Assembly (NCBI GenBank): GCA_001599295.1
Contig: BCGN01000001.1
Coordinates: 2,416,925-2,480,924, forward strand
Length of the DNA: 64,000 nucleotides
Source of the DNA: Sporopachydermia quercuum
Taxonomy: Eukaryota > Ascomycota > Sporopachydermiomycetes > Sporopachydermiales > Sporopachydermiaceae
Direction of reading: 5' to 3'
Made by a program: the position numbers and the translations under genes
Notes under the pieces: model-generated
The model's input: only the letters and a program-made list of their open reading frames with translations
What the model was told of the DNA's origin: nothing
The model's database searches: none
Part shown: piece after piece, positions 10,709 to 22,040 of the stretch
Layout of the letters: the number at the start of each line of letters is the position of its first letter
How positions within the stretch are numbered: the stretch's first letter is position 1

Positions 10709-12008
10709 TTCTCTACCTACTTACGGAATTGGAATTAAACTTCTATGACAGATGTGTATTCTCTTGATGTGGAGAACAACAGTGATTAGACAAGAAAAAA
10801 ACTCAGACCAGATCAAAGTGAGAAGCCTTGAATGGGACAAACAGTTAGTTTCGCAAATTTCAACACTTTCAGTCTATTGACAACGCTGTTTGATTCTTGG
10901 TTTCTAATCAATAAAGGGCTATCTGACAGTCAGTCCAGTTCCTTCCCTTACGCTTGGTTGCAATGATGGAACATAAAACTGGGATCAATTCAAATCGCAC
11001 TGAGGATCGAATTCCATGCACAAAGTTTATTACATAATGAGATGCCAACACAATTAGTACTTTGTATTGAAGTTGTACAAATTGGGTAAATTATATGTAG
11101 TTTAACCTACGGTCTTTAGAGAACCCCACCGGAAAGTAATTATTTCCGGAATTGGTATGTTGAGTAGGAAAAGAACACCCAATTCAAATATGTGAGTGTG
11201 TGAGATATAAATATTGAGGCAGAATTATTGTTAGCATTTTGAGAGAATTCGGCTTTATTAGGGGATTAAAATGTGTTTTTTGGTGGCTGTTTAGGAAGGA
11301 AGGAAAATCATCTGTTGATCTTCTGCGGCTAAATGAGGGGTGCGAAATTATCAGGATTTGTGCTTGGTACTAGAAAGAAATAGGCACTGAACTTTTTCAC
11401 AACAGTAAATCCCTTAATGAATAGACTTAAATTTCATTGGAACTAATCGTTCTCTTCAGAAGCAAATACGATTAGAGTAACAGATCAGTTACTCCGACTC
11501 AAAACATGTTCTCTAGAAATAAGGTCATGATTCTCTGTAGTTATTTGCATGCGGCAGGGTAAACTTTCATAGATTCAAATGCGTTAATGTATGGAACGTA
11601 CGTACTATTCCATTCTTTACACATGTGTAGAGCTTCATTGTCAGCTTTTGAAAATTATATTAGAATAAACAAACACTACAAATGTTTGAACGAAGTCTAC
11701 TCCGAATCAAACACAAGATTCTGAATTTAGTAAGAGACTGTTATTGAAATAAGGTTTACTTGTTTCTTTCTTATAACGCAGGTACCAAACCTTAGTCCGA
11801 ACTTTAAACATAACCCTACAGCTTTTGCTTAATTTTCAGGAAGCGGTTTGACTGTTTTACTTGAAAGACCTTTTTGATACTGTAAGCAGCATCACGTTTA
11901 CTTTTGAAATAATATAAATTACCACAATTTTATTAAGCTGTCGACGCTTCTACTTAAAAGGCTGAAAGTTAGCGTTCTATACCTATCAGCACCCAACTTA
12001 GTCCTTAC
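10709..12008. other. Intergenic, UAP1 upstream region
   Basis: 1.3 kb between the UAP1 start and the POL3 stop (both minus strand), so it is UAP1 promoter plus POL3 3' region. No ORF recognised. It contains a perfect inverted repeat at 11129-11149 described separately. Confidence 0.6.
11129..11149. repeat. Perfect inverted repeat CCGGAAA-N7-TTTCCGG
   Basis: Seven-base arms CCGGAAA and TTTCCGG flank a 7-base AT-rich spacer. Everted CCG/CGG ends of this kind are typical binding sites of Zn2Cys6 factors; the site lies about 420 bp upstream of the UAP1 ATG. Function is inferred. Confidence 0.5.
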
Positions 12009-15000
12009 CTACCATACAGTGTCACTGAACTTCTGTAGTTCCTGTGTACCCTTCTCCACATCCTTCTGAGCTTTCTTTCTCATATAAAATATGGTACAAT
12101 CCTTATTTGAACAAATAACATCCTGATGTAAAGATCCTTGACACCTCTGACATTGAGTCCATAACTTCGCAAACTTCTCTTCTAATTCATTCACCTGCTG
12201 AAGATTCTTCAGATAAAGCCAACCTGCCTTTGGAATACAATTCTCACACAAAGCGCCTTTGTTCGACGATTTCAATGGTGTTTTGCAACCTTTACATGTT
12301 TCAGTCTTTTTGGCAAACGCCATTAAACCACCAGTCTTAGGAGCGGATACAGTAACAGTTCTTGTATGAGCTCCATTCAATAACTGTTTAGCTCTACGTT
12401 CACCTAAAACAGGATCAAAGATACGCATTAAAGGATTTGCCAACTGATTTTCCAAATAATACTTGGTATCAATAGGCAATGAGTGATCCAGTACATACAA
12501 TGGATCTTCTGATTTTTCATAGTTCTTGTCACCAGTTCCTGCCTTGGTAATAACATAAGCAACACGATCACCAATGTTAGGTGCAGAACCAGGATCACGC
12601 TTATGCATTCGTTCTGCAAGTTCAACGTGAGCTTGTTTTGCTGCATAATCGGCTCGTGATAGTTGCTTGGTAATAACCAACTGTGCTAAATCAACCTTGT
12701 CTTGAAGCAAATCCGCAATCATTCCCTTTACATACGACTCAGCTCCTTCAACATCTCTATCCATAAGAATCTTTTTAAGAACAGTTTCAATCACTACTTG
12801 GACTAATCGACAATTATCTCTACGAACAGTCTCAATACCTTTGGTATCCATCTTATCAAACTTATCAGGCTGAGTCCATAATAGCCCAGCATATCTCTTC
12901 TTATTAATCAGTAGGTAAGGGAAATACACTTTCTCGAATTCCAGCTTGATAGGTTTTATGAATTTGTCTGAAACAAAGTCAGCAGCTTCCTTACCTAAAT
13001 CCATGCATGTTTCAATATCCGAGTGACCAAACTTCACTAGAACAGAATCTGTATCACCATAGATAACTTTGGCATCAAACTTATACCCATTGGCAATACA
13101 GTAGTGTTTTTCAACTTCATTCTTTGTCTGTTCAATCATAATACGACCGAAAGCGGTAACCGAACTGGAAATAGCTAAACATGGTAGTTTTCCAATAGTT
13201 GCACCTGTGAACCCATAAACAGAGTTGGCAGAGATCTTTAGTGCTAATTGTCTACCATTGAGAACATCCCTTTTGAAAGGGTCCGTCTCCTTCTTTAAAT
13301 CTACCTTGGCTTTCTTTCTTGCACCAATAAGTTCTTCTAGAATAATAGGTAAAATTCCTTTCCTCACATGTGCTTTAACAAAACAGTCACCACTTGGAGC
13401 TTTTGTATAATCATCGCCTTCTTTCAGGTCTAGTTTTTCAATAGTGTTAGCGTTCAGCAATGTTGTGTAACATAAATTATGAGCCATCATAATACTAGGA
13501 TATAGAGAAGAGAAATCTAATGTTGAGATGGGTACATCATAGTAACCTCTGATTGGCTCAATAACAGTAGCACCTTCGTACTGTTCCTCAGTGCTACCTT
13601 CTTGCCGTAGATTAGGAGTCACAAGGCCTAGCTGATAAGCTTTACGGAACAACTGGGAAATGACTTTAATCTGTTGTCCTCTAGCTAATAAATATGAAAA
13701 CGGGACACCTGTTACTCTGGCCATTTCTGTATAGTTAACTAGACACATCAATTTCTCCATCAGTCTCATTGGTAAGTAGGCATCTTTCAAACAATAAACA
13801 GCTAACCGACGACGCGATTCCGCATTACCATTTTGTAGCTCAGTAATAATAGAATGTTGAACATCTTCTTTTTGTTCTCCTAAGAAGTGTGCTGAAACCG
13901 AGTTCAATGTATACGACCGTAGTTTATATTCTCTTTGGATGAATTGCAATAAATCAAGCTGCACACGACCATCAATATTGATTACCTTGGATTCACGAGT
14001 TCCGTAAGCACGTGAGGAGAATACGGAATCCTTTGCTTCTTGTTTGATATGACACAATCTTCCAAAATATGGAAAATCATTGACCTTGAGATGCTTTGCT
14101 CTATCCAGTAGATAGGGTAAATCAAAGTTGCAAGTATTATAACCAATGATTACATCAGGATCAGCTTCTTTGACAAAATCTCTCCAATTTCTAAGCAATT
14201 GTCTCTCATCAGAATGCTCATGAATATCGGAACCGACAATTGATGAACATGTATCAATAGTAAATACATTCCTTATAAACGGATGACCGGCACCATATTC
14301 TGATACAACATTGGCAATTTGAATAACAGGATCTTTATCAGGTTCAGGGAAGATACCTTTACGTCCAGCACACTCAATATCAAACGATAGGATCCTCAAA
14401 GGAGCCATTTTCAACCATTCACCATCAGGTTCATGTGAGACCAAATCTTTATAATTAATGTTCACTTCCATTTGACAGTTGGATACTCTAGTCTTTTCTG
14501 AGACGAATGTGTATTTTCCTTTGGGTAACGTCATCCAGGACATACCAGTAATATTACAATCAATCATAAGACGTAAAACATATGCAATATTGTCATAAGT
14601 CATAGTGTCTGAAGTGAAAAGATTATCACATCTAATCTCTCCTCTTTCAAATGCCGATCTTAGCTTTGGGATGCTTTTGCTATGTTCTCCGACAACCTTA
14701 ATGAAAGGCGATCTAAAATTACCATTATATCCCCATAAAGATTCCCTGAACACAAGCTCAGCATGATCAAATCCTTGGTAATTGGATTTCACAAACCGTG
14801 ATAAAACTGGCAAATGTCCTTCAGTAAAGCCTCTTGGCGCTGGAACATAGAAATAATGCAAAAATCCTGTAACATTACATAGTAAGGAATGTCCTTCTTC
14901 TGTTACACCAAAAAATCTCACAATAGATCCTCTATCTAGCGTACTTTCTTCTGCATCTAACTGTTGAAATGATATATCTCTGTCTTCTGGCTTGAATGGT

Positions 15001-15206
15001 TTGACTTCTGGTCTTCCTCTTCTAGGTTTAGCGGCACTACCCATGCTCTTAGCAGCTTGGGTCATTTTGATAAGCTCAGCTTCAAAAGAGCTTGGTTCTG
15101 TTTGAGCCATAGCATCTAATCCCTTCCTAAGTTTCTTTGCGACTGGATGTTGGCCAATTTCGCTCCCAGTATCTTCCTTCCTCTCATTCTTTACTTTACC
15201 TTCCAT
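12009..15206 (-). CDS. POL3: DNA polymerase delta catalytic subunit
   Basis: 1065 aa (S. cerevisiae Pol3 is 1097), family B replicative polymerase that synthesises the lagging strand with proofreading, in the nucleus. Exo I motif FDIE near residues 275-278; polymerase motif A (DFSSLYPS) near 562-570; motif B ([14 protein letters not shown]); motif C (YGDTDS) near 716-721 with both catalytic aspartates. The C-terminus carries CysA (CKGC...CENC, zinc) and CysB (CQRC-X9-C-X4-C, the 4Fe-4S ligand set). The basic N-terminus holds a KPRRGRP segment. ATG at 15206 is the first in frame. An MCB element 241 bp upstream suggests MBF control at G1/S as in S. cerevisiae. Confidence 0.98.
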   Translation of the reverse strand: MEGKVKNERKEDTGSEIGQHPVAKKLRKGLDAMAQTEPSSFEAELIKMTQAAKSMGSAAKPRRGRPEVKPFKPEDRDISFQQLDAEESTLDRGSIVRFFGVTEEGHSLLCNVTGFLHYFYVPAPRGFTEGHLPVLSRFVKSNYQGFDHAELVFRESLWGYNGNFRSPFIKVVGEHSKSIPKLRSAFERGEIRCDNLFTSDTMTYDNIAYVLRLMIDCNITGMSWMTLPKGKYTFVSEKTRVSNCQMEVNINYKDLVSHEPDGEWLKMAPLRILSFDIECAGRKGIFPEPDKDPVIQIANVVSEYGAGHPFIRNVFTIDTCSSIVGSDIHEHSDERQLLRNWRDFVKEADPDVIIGYNTCNFDLPYLLDRAKHLKVNDFPYFGRLCHIKQEAKDSVFSSRAYGTRESKVINIDGRVQLDLLQFIQREYKLRSYTLNSVSAHFLGEQKEDVQHSIITELQNGNAESRRRLAVYCLKDAYLPMRLMEKLMCLVNYTEMARVTGVPFSYLLARGQQIKVISQLFRKAYQLGLVTPNLRQEGSTEEQYEGATVIEPIRGYYDVPISTLDFSSLYPSIMMAHNLCYTTLLNANTIEKLDLKEGDDYTKAPSGDCFVKAHVRKGILPIILEELIGARKKAKVDLKKETDPFKRDVLNGRQLALKISANSVYGFTGATIGKLPCLAISSSVTAFGRIMIEQTKNEVEKHYCIANGYKFDAKVIYGDTDSVLVKFGHSDIETCMDLGKEAADFVSDKFIKPIKLEFEKVYFPYLLINKKRYAGLLWTQPDKFDKMDTKGIETVRRDNCRLVQVVIETVLKKILMDRDVEGAESYVKGMIADLLQDKVDLAQLVITKQLSRADYAAKQAHVELAERMHKRDPGSAPNIGDRVAYVITKAGTGDKNYEKSEDPLYVLDHSLPIDTKYYLENQLANPLMRIFDPVLGERRAKQLLNGAHTRTVTVSAPKTGGLMAFAKKTETCKGCKTPLKSSNKGALCENCIPKAGWLYLKNLQQVNELEEKFAKLWTQCQRCQGSLHQDVICSNKDCTIFYMRKKAQKDVEKGTQELQKFSDTVW

Positions 15207-16195
15207 TGTGGCTAATTACAGACCTGATTACTTGATACCCTTGATTAAACTATCATTCCCATCCGGAGAATTTCCCTTTAACTGAGGCTTGAATATCAAT
15301 TAACTACCTTTCCCAATAACAATCCAATAGTTTCACTCTTCTGCATCTATAAAAACACGTAGGTTTTCATACATACCTGCCACTAGCAACCATAACATAC
15401 ACATTGACTACGATAACTACTTGCTTGCTCTAATTACAACAGAAAGACGCGTAATAGATTGCGTACTAAGTGTAACAAGATCACTCATCGCGTCCCTCTT
15501 ATTGGACACTAAGATCTCAAAATCTCGTCGTTCGTCCCATAATAGGGGAACCGATATTCAATGCTTACAAGGGTACCCACTTGTCCCAATACAAGGGCAT
15601 GATTAGTCCCGCTTCCACTTCAGTAAATCAGTCTCGCTTGGTGGTGTAATATTTGTTGCAAAGGTGTTTTTTCTGCCAACTCTACTGAAATGACCAGACA
15701 CATATGTTTCAAGGAGAAACCACTTGATAGCATTGAAATTCAGTAAAAGAAGAGAACTATATGTTTTTTGGCACGAACTGAGAGAAGTAGTCTGAACATC
15801 AGGATTTGATAGAATTCACGAGCGGTGGAGCTGCAGATTCAAGTTTTGGTAGAATAGGAAGGGTATGTGCTATTAATATAGAGGTAGAACAAAACGACTT
15901 AAATTGATACTGGTGATCAAGTCAATGACAGGGTGGATACCGTGGAGAAAATTATTGCAAGTTGGTTAAACATCATTTGATAGGAAATTCGGACAAGCGG
16001 TTAAACGTTTATTGTGGGATATCGGTGGATGATACAAAGAAGGAGGCGACGAAGGCGAGCGAAGGAAGGAAACAGGGAAATAGCAAAATCAATACAAGAA
16101 CACACCTGGATGGGAAAAACGACAGTGATCTGAAGAAAATTTATCACTAGATACTGTACCGAAAGTATTTTACGATAAGAAATTAATAGAAGATA
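15207..16195. other. Divergent promoter region POL3 / HLJ1
   Basis: 989 bases between two divergently transcribed genes. It holds an ACGCGT element (15447-15452) and a second CGCGT word near 15489. Short ORFs here have no supported start or similarity. Confidence 0.6.
15447..15452. promoter_or_regulatory. MCB element (ACGCGT)
   Basis: Palindromic MluI cell-cycle box 241 bases before the POL3 ATG. DNA replication genes of budding yeasts are known MBF targets, so motif, position and gene identity agree. Confidence 0.6.
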
Positions 16196-17280
16196 ATGAG
16201 TTCAAGTACAGGCTCAAGTTCTTCCACAGATCACCCTCTTGCTGCTAAGCATAAGAAAGCAGTCGAGAGGATTTTAAAATGCAAACCAACAGCTTATTAT
16301 AGCATTTTGCAAGTAGAACAAACGTCAACAAGTGACGAAATCAAAAGATCATATAGAAAGATTGCTATCACAGTGCATCCTGATAAAAATACTCAAGATG
16401 GATCAGCAGAAGCTTTCAAAAGTATGTTACTTTTTAATTTTTATATTTTAATTTTTATCATGCCATTTCAGAAAATGCATTATTTTGTTACAAAAATACT
16501 AACTGGTTTGATAAAATAGTGGTTTCCAAAGCATTTGCAGTGCTATCTGACCCAGATAAAAGACGAGTTTTTGACCAGACAGGCGCCGATCCTGAACAAG
16601 CAAGAACGCAAGCTGGTGCTGGCTTCCCTGGAGGAGAAGGTTTCGCCAGAGCAGACCCCGGTGGACCTCAATTCATGAACCCGGAGGATATTTTTGCTAG
16701 TTTCTTTGGTGGTGGTAATACATTTGCTTTCAATAATGGTGGATTTTACTCTTATGGATTCCCAAATGGACCACGAAGGGCTAGAAGGCCACAGCAGCAA
16801 CAACAGCAACGACAACAAGAAGGTTTCAAAATGAACCTACAAGTAGTCCTACTATTGTTAACCGTTCTTCTGCCAATGATTTTACCATATCTTTCATCTG
16901 NTTTGTCTTTTATCTTTGGTATCGTTGACGATGGTCCTGTGTCATCTAATGGAGTGGCACCAGTATTTGCATTCTACCAAGATGCCTCATATAATAAGGA
17001 ATTGAAATCACCCAAGCTTGATATTCCTTATTATGTGAACGAAAAGAAGTACGAGAACCTTCCCCAAAAGAGGAAAGATAAGATAGAAACTAATGTCGAT
17101 TACTATTACCTCCAAGACTTGAAACAGCGTTGTGATAATGAGTATTTATCCAAAGCAAGAATGATCGAACACTATAGAAGATCCAATGATGATAGAAGCG
17201 TATTGAAGTATATTGAAGCCATTAATGCCAAGGCTCCTTCTTGTGAAAGATATGTGGAGCTTAGTCAAAAACTACTGTAA
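16196..17280 (+). CDS. HLJ1: ER membrane J-domain co-chaperone (spliced)
   Basis: Exon 1 is 16196-16421 and exon 2 is 16520-17280; splicing gives 328 aa. The join restores the J-domain: helices I-II with HPD at residues 61-63 in exon 1, then AEAFK|MVSKAFAVLSDPDKRR across the junction. A Gly/Phe-rich stretch and Gln tract follow, then one membrane segment near residues 182-205 and a C-terminal domain, the arrangement of the Hlj1/DNAJB12 class. Hlj1 is a tail-region-anchored ER J-protein that recruits cytosolic Hsp70 for ER-associated degradation. It is longer than S. cerevisiae Hlj1 (224 aa) through the C-terminal domain, as in DNAJB12/14. One undetermined base (16901) lies in the membrane segment. 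Confidence 0.88.
16422..16519 (+). other. Spliceosomal intron in HLJ1
   Basis: 98-nt intron with 5' GTATGT, branch TACTAAC at 16498-16504 and 3' TAG at 16517-16519. Removing it joins two frames in a conserved J-domain position. Confidence 0.93.
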
Positions 17281-19931
17281 GAGAGAAATTATTATTAATC
17301 GAGGGATAATTGAGCTTGGTGCCTTTGATGTAGTGTTAAACAGAATGAAGTTTCATTAAGTATTAATCATATCTTTAATTAGTAGACCGTCGTAATTATT
17401 AATAAAGCGTGTTTTATAAGACTGTAGAATAAAGCATAGTAAAAGGTTTTCTAATTTTGGTTGTGCAATAACATGCCGATATTAACGTTGAGTATCGCCA
17501 AACAATAAATCAAAATCTCGGGCCCAATTGTTATTATTTCTTGTTTGCACAATTTTCTTTTTTGAACCTCTATTAGTCATGTAAATATGCACAATTTCAA
17601 ACCTGAATAGGCATTGTTGATAGGCGTCATGAGGTGCTGACCACTGAAACCCCCGACTAGTCAATGCTTCAATGAATCATGGGCGAAGGTTCAGGTACAA
17701 TCAAAAGTACTCATGCTGATTGAATCAATAGAATGATCTAGATAACTTGGGAAATCATCATTATTCAGCGACAATAACAATACTAATCTGCTGAAAACAA
17801 CTAGTAAAACGAATCCTATGCTTGACCATATTGAAGTCTCCTCTAATAAATAGGAATTAGTAGATTTATTTAATCCTAGATATAAAAATACTAAGAATAA
17901 TCAAGAATATATAAAAGGCTGAAATTAAGAATAAATAATAATCGAAAAGAATATAATTGAGATCATTTAAATAAATTTTATATCATGAGTTAATAAGATA
18001 TGCTTTAGTAGCTTTAGGAGTTCACAAAAAATAATTCTATCGATATCAATAGATTCCTTACCTCAGTTAACAATCAATTATATAACCAATATGGGATGGA
18101 AATAAACACCAGCTCCTCAAGAAGAAGTATGACTAGCAAGCCGACTATTTAGAACTTCTTTATCTCATCTCGTTTGTCAGCATATCAACTCAATCAGTCT
18201 TACGCAGATTGTCCGAGTAGAGCCCAACTGAGGTCAAACGTAAAAGTGAAAATCATGTTTAGGACCTGATGCTAGAAAGATAAAAAAAAAATTGCTATTC
18301 TAGCATTATATATAATCATCTCTTCTATTTATTCAAATTCCAACAATCATCACTATCCTGCGCTACTCCTCTTTTACAGACTTTTACAAATAAATGACAG
18401 AGTTGTACTCCTTTGCGAACAATCGTTACTCACCATACGATCTTCTACATTCATTATCAATTGCATGAATAATGTAACTTAATTATTATTGAATACCATA
18501 TTTTCAAAGGAGAGCACTATTTCTGTATAATATTCTAGCAAATAAGTTGAATTACTTTGACTAATTCTAAATACTTCCAGATGTAATTCTTCTGACGAAA
18601 TCAAATTTTAATAATTAAAATAAAGTTGGACAACCTTAATATATTTCAACGAACAGTTGCATGAAACTTGGCGGTAGGTTAAACCTAAACTCGAGCTTTT
18701 CTCCTTGTTGGGTGGAGAACAAGGTGTATTAACCTTAAACTGCGATGGTTTCTGATTTTCAAACAAGTAAAGTTGGAACCTTAATTCAAAAAGCCATTAA
18801 GCTAAAAATCTTGTATCAAACCAGAGCAAACAATTTGGTATTTCGAGCGATAGAGCAATGCAGTGTTGAAGTGTAACTCAATAACAGTTTGACAATATGT
18901 TTATTCCACACAATAAAAATAGAGCAAGAGTGTTTCTTTTTCTATCTCTTTCTTTTTTTATTCTTTTTGTTTCATGAACATATATGAAGAACTGACAAAA
19001 CTGCTTGAAGCAATTTATTAATAGACCTCCAAGCATAGAATTATTAACGTATTAAAGTTGGAACTTTCTTGAAGTAATACGCATAATATCGTGGAACTGC
19101 GCCCAACTCTAATATTTCTTCCGTTTTGAATTTGTGTTTGTTTTTCCTCTATTTCGTATTATTCAAAACCATCGCAACAAACACAGTGAAGAATCAAAAC
19201 AGAGAAAAGCAGCAAACATCCAATCTTCTAATGTTTATTGTTCCAACACTTTTTGTCATCCTTTCCACTGATATTTCCTACAAACCCCTCTGAAAAGTGT
19301 TTTGTTTGAGCAAAAATCTACTTATTCTAGTCGATAATTCGTGTTCATCATATTAACCAAATTATCATCTTTTTTTTTCTTTTTCTTTTCATTCGTTCTC
19401 GTTTGTTGCTTGTTTCCTTGTCCCCTAGGATAGTAACTCATGGGTTCTTTGCATAAATTGGCGTTTCATTACTCATCACAATATTAAACAAACAACTATC
19501 CATTATATAACATTCTCATATCATCGTTTGATATTGGGGTTAGACGAAAGGAGGAATAGAGGCTATATTTGAATTATATGATTCATCTATTTCGAAGGTT
19601 GATTGATGCGCTAGGCGTTTATTAGAGGAGTATTCATTATCATCAGCATTGGGATAGCATATCACATTTGCATAAAAACTGATTATCCTTTACATTTGTT
19701 TAACGGTGTTTAAAAACTGAAGAATTTGCATTGACCTTTAGGTGTCAGAATTTCATATTTATGTCATCCAATAATCAGGATCGATCAACGGCAAAAACGG
19801 CACATAAAAGCTACTAAGCAAGGGGACTATCATGAAACATTAAACTAAACCAAAACAAATACGACAATATCTATCGAGAAAAAGATACAAAAAAGGCGAA
19901 AACAAGATACTAGCATAGAGTAATTACAACA
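17281..19931. other. Long intergenic region upstream of the aspartyl protease
   Basis: 2.65 kb with no supported ORF. It holds an inverted repeat TAGGTT-A-AACCTA (18675-18687), several ACCTTAA words around 18620-18790, and a pyrimidine-rich strand near 19370-19430. Long upstream regions of this type are common for heavily regulated surface-protein genes in yeasts. A non-coding RNA cannot be excluded by eye. Confidence 0.5.
18675..18687. repeat. Inverted repeat TAGGTT-A-AACCTA
   Basis: Perfect 6-base arms around a single A, inside the long upstream region of the aspartyl protease gene. Possible dimeric factor site; nothing further is supported. Confidence 0.35.
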
Positions 19932-21593
19932 ATGCTTCCAATATTCTTTCTCACATTACTGGCGTTTTGTTCCGCGTTTGTTCCCATAGAAGAACAACGA
20001 TTCATAAGTAAGAATCATGGAGAAGCTGTGTCGTCAATTACAAAAAAGCCATCATTTACAGATCTTTTAAGAAAAACTAATCAGCACATAAAATTCTCAA
20101 CCAGTAAAACTACTACTTCAATTGAAGCTGCACCCGATGTGATATACCTAACCGAGGGTACCTCGCTCATATCAACTGACTCAAATCGACAAAGTTATTT
20201 CACCAATATCACAATTCAGGGACAGGAATTTCCCTTGATAATTGATACAGGTTCCATTTACCTTTGGGTATACTCTTCACAATGTAAACAAGCATCAGAT
20301 GCCTGTAAAGAAAGCTACTCTTCCAAGGTGTTTTTTAATCCTGATGATGAACAGGACGGCTATTCGGATTTAAATAATTCATTCTCACTAACTTATGCAT
20401 CAGGTGTTGTCAATGGCACTGTTTTTAATGGTCCAATCTCCATCGCTGATTCGAATATTAGATTAAACTTTGGAGTAGCAGACGCTATTCCATCATCCTT
20501 CGGCCCTTTTCCCATTTCTGGTGTTTTGGGTTTACCATCAAGAGAATACGACAATAGTAATGACACCATTGAGAATGTGGTCTCCGTCATGGCAAAAAAT
20601 GGTGATATCAAAGATAAAGTATTTTCTGTTGCTTTAAGTACTAATTCTGAAAATCCTTCCAATCAAGGTGTTATTAGCTTTGGCAGTGAACAAATCGACC
20701 CTCAGCTATACACGGGATCAATAAGCTACGGCAGCATTGTGGCTTCGTCAAACCTTTGGAAGATTGTTATGGATAGCGTATACGTTTCTGCCAAAGGGGT
20801 TAGTTTTCGAATAAATTTCGATGAAGAAACTACACTACCTGATGACACTAAATCAAGAACTGATCGTATTAGCATTGTTGATACTGGATCTACTTTGTTA
20901 CTATTACCTTCAGCAGATGCAAATACTTTACACTCTTTTTTTGATTCTGCTTTCACAGATGGTGTCAATTATGCCATTCCTTGCGATAGTGCTATTGAAT
21001 TTGAGCTTTCAATTTTTGGCAGAAACTTCACCTTGAAGCCTGAAAACTACATCGGTGCAAAATATGAAGATGATTCACAATATTCCGGATATTGTGTCTC
21101 TAACATTCAAGCATACAATAACCTTGTATCCAATAATGAATGGGTAGTAGGAGGTGTATTTTTAACTACAGTTTATTCTGTTTTCAATATGGAAAACAGT
21201 ACTTTGGGTTTTGCTGATAGAAATCACAACGTAGTATTTGAGAATGCTCCCAGAGCTGCGCAAGGCAGTAGTGATACTGTAAGCAACGGAAACGGTTCTA
21301 CAGCCTCTGATAGTAACTCTGAAACTGAATATGATTTCACAACGGATTTCATCAAAACTCGTCCATACTCACTCACAACTTTACCAACGGAAACATTAGG
21401 TCAAAATGGAATTCCGATTTATAATAGTAGTTCTACTTCAGTTCAAACATGGACAACGTTGACTTCTACGGCAAATAATGATAATGACAGTAGTGCATCA
21501 GAATCAAGTTCTTCTAGTAGTGATAATGGTGGTGATAGATTATCATTAGGGGTTCTCTCCTTATTGGGAGGCATAGTATTAATGTTAATATAG
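19932..21593 (+). CDS. GPI-anchored aspartyl protease (yapsin/Sap-like)
   Basis: 553 aa. N-terminal signal peptide (about residues 1-15), a propeptide, then a pepsin-fold domain with both active-site motifs: DTGS at 105-108 and DTGS at 317-320. A Ser/Thr/Asn-rich stalk follows and the protein ends in a hydrophobic tail, the pattern for GPI attachment. Such A1-family enzymes act at the cell surface, processing wall proteins and precursors. Length matches yapsins (500-600 aa). No clear Kex2 site ends the propeptide; the run of basic residues near 38-61 may serve. Known relatives include S. cerevisiae Yps1/Yps3 and Candida Sap9/Sap10; I cannot assign one-to-one orthology. Confidence 0.9.
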   Translation: MLPIFFLTLLAFCSAFVPIEEQRFISKNHGEAVSSITKKPSFTDLLRKTNQHIKFSTSKTTTSIEAAPDVIYLTEGTSLISTDSNRQSYFTNITIQGQEFPLIIDTGSIYLWVYSSQCKQASDACKESYSSKVFFNPDDEQDGYSDLNNSFSLTYASGVVNGTVFNGPISIADSNIRLNFGVADAIPSSFGPFPISGVLGLPSREYDNSNDTIENVVSVMAKNGDIKDKVFSVALSTNSENPSNQGVISFGSEQIDPQLYTGSISYGSIVASSNLWKIVMDSVYVSAKGVSFRINFDEETTLPDDTKSRTDRISIVDTGSTLLLLPSADANTLHSFFDSAFTDGVNYAIPCDSAIEFELSIFGRNFTLKPENYIGAKYEDDSQYSGYCVSNIQAYNNLVSNNEWVVGGVFLTTVYSVFNMENSTLGFADRNHNVVFENAPRAAQGSSDTVSNGNGSTASDSNSETEYDFTTDFIKTRPYSLTTLPTETLGQNGIPIYNSSSTSVQTWTTLTSTANNDNDSSASESSSSSSDNGGDRLSLGVLSLLGGIVLMLI

Positions 21594-22040
21594 CACTGGC
21601 TTTCAAAAAATAAAAACGGCTAGCCATTATTTTTTATCGTGTTTTTATTCAACATCATTGCTGGGAAAATGATGATCGAAGAATTTTCTGTAAGTGAAGA
21701 GAGTATGGAAATGGGATTGGAAGAGGGAATTAAGGAATAAACATCTTACATCATATTTAAACATTTTTTATTAATGGGGAATACAGCACAACTAATATCT
21801 ACAAATAGTAAATCATCTATCTTATACGTATATTGATAATTCATCTATAGAATAATGAAAGCATTGAAGCAAGTACATATATCAAACTACAAATGACATT
21901 ATTTTCCTAAATATTTACACACGTATTCAATAACGACGTGCCAAAAGAACCTTGAAGAAGAAATGATCAATTAGTTAATCGTCTGAATATGTATCATTAT
22001 AGTTTATATCTACATATGTGTTTTTTGATTATAAGTTGAG
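21594..22040. other. Convergent intergenic region
   Basis: 447 bases between the 3' ends of the aspartyl protease gene and VAN1. AT-rich with no feature recognised. Confidence 0.6.
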
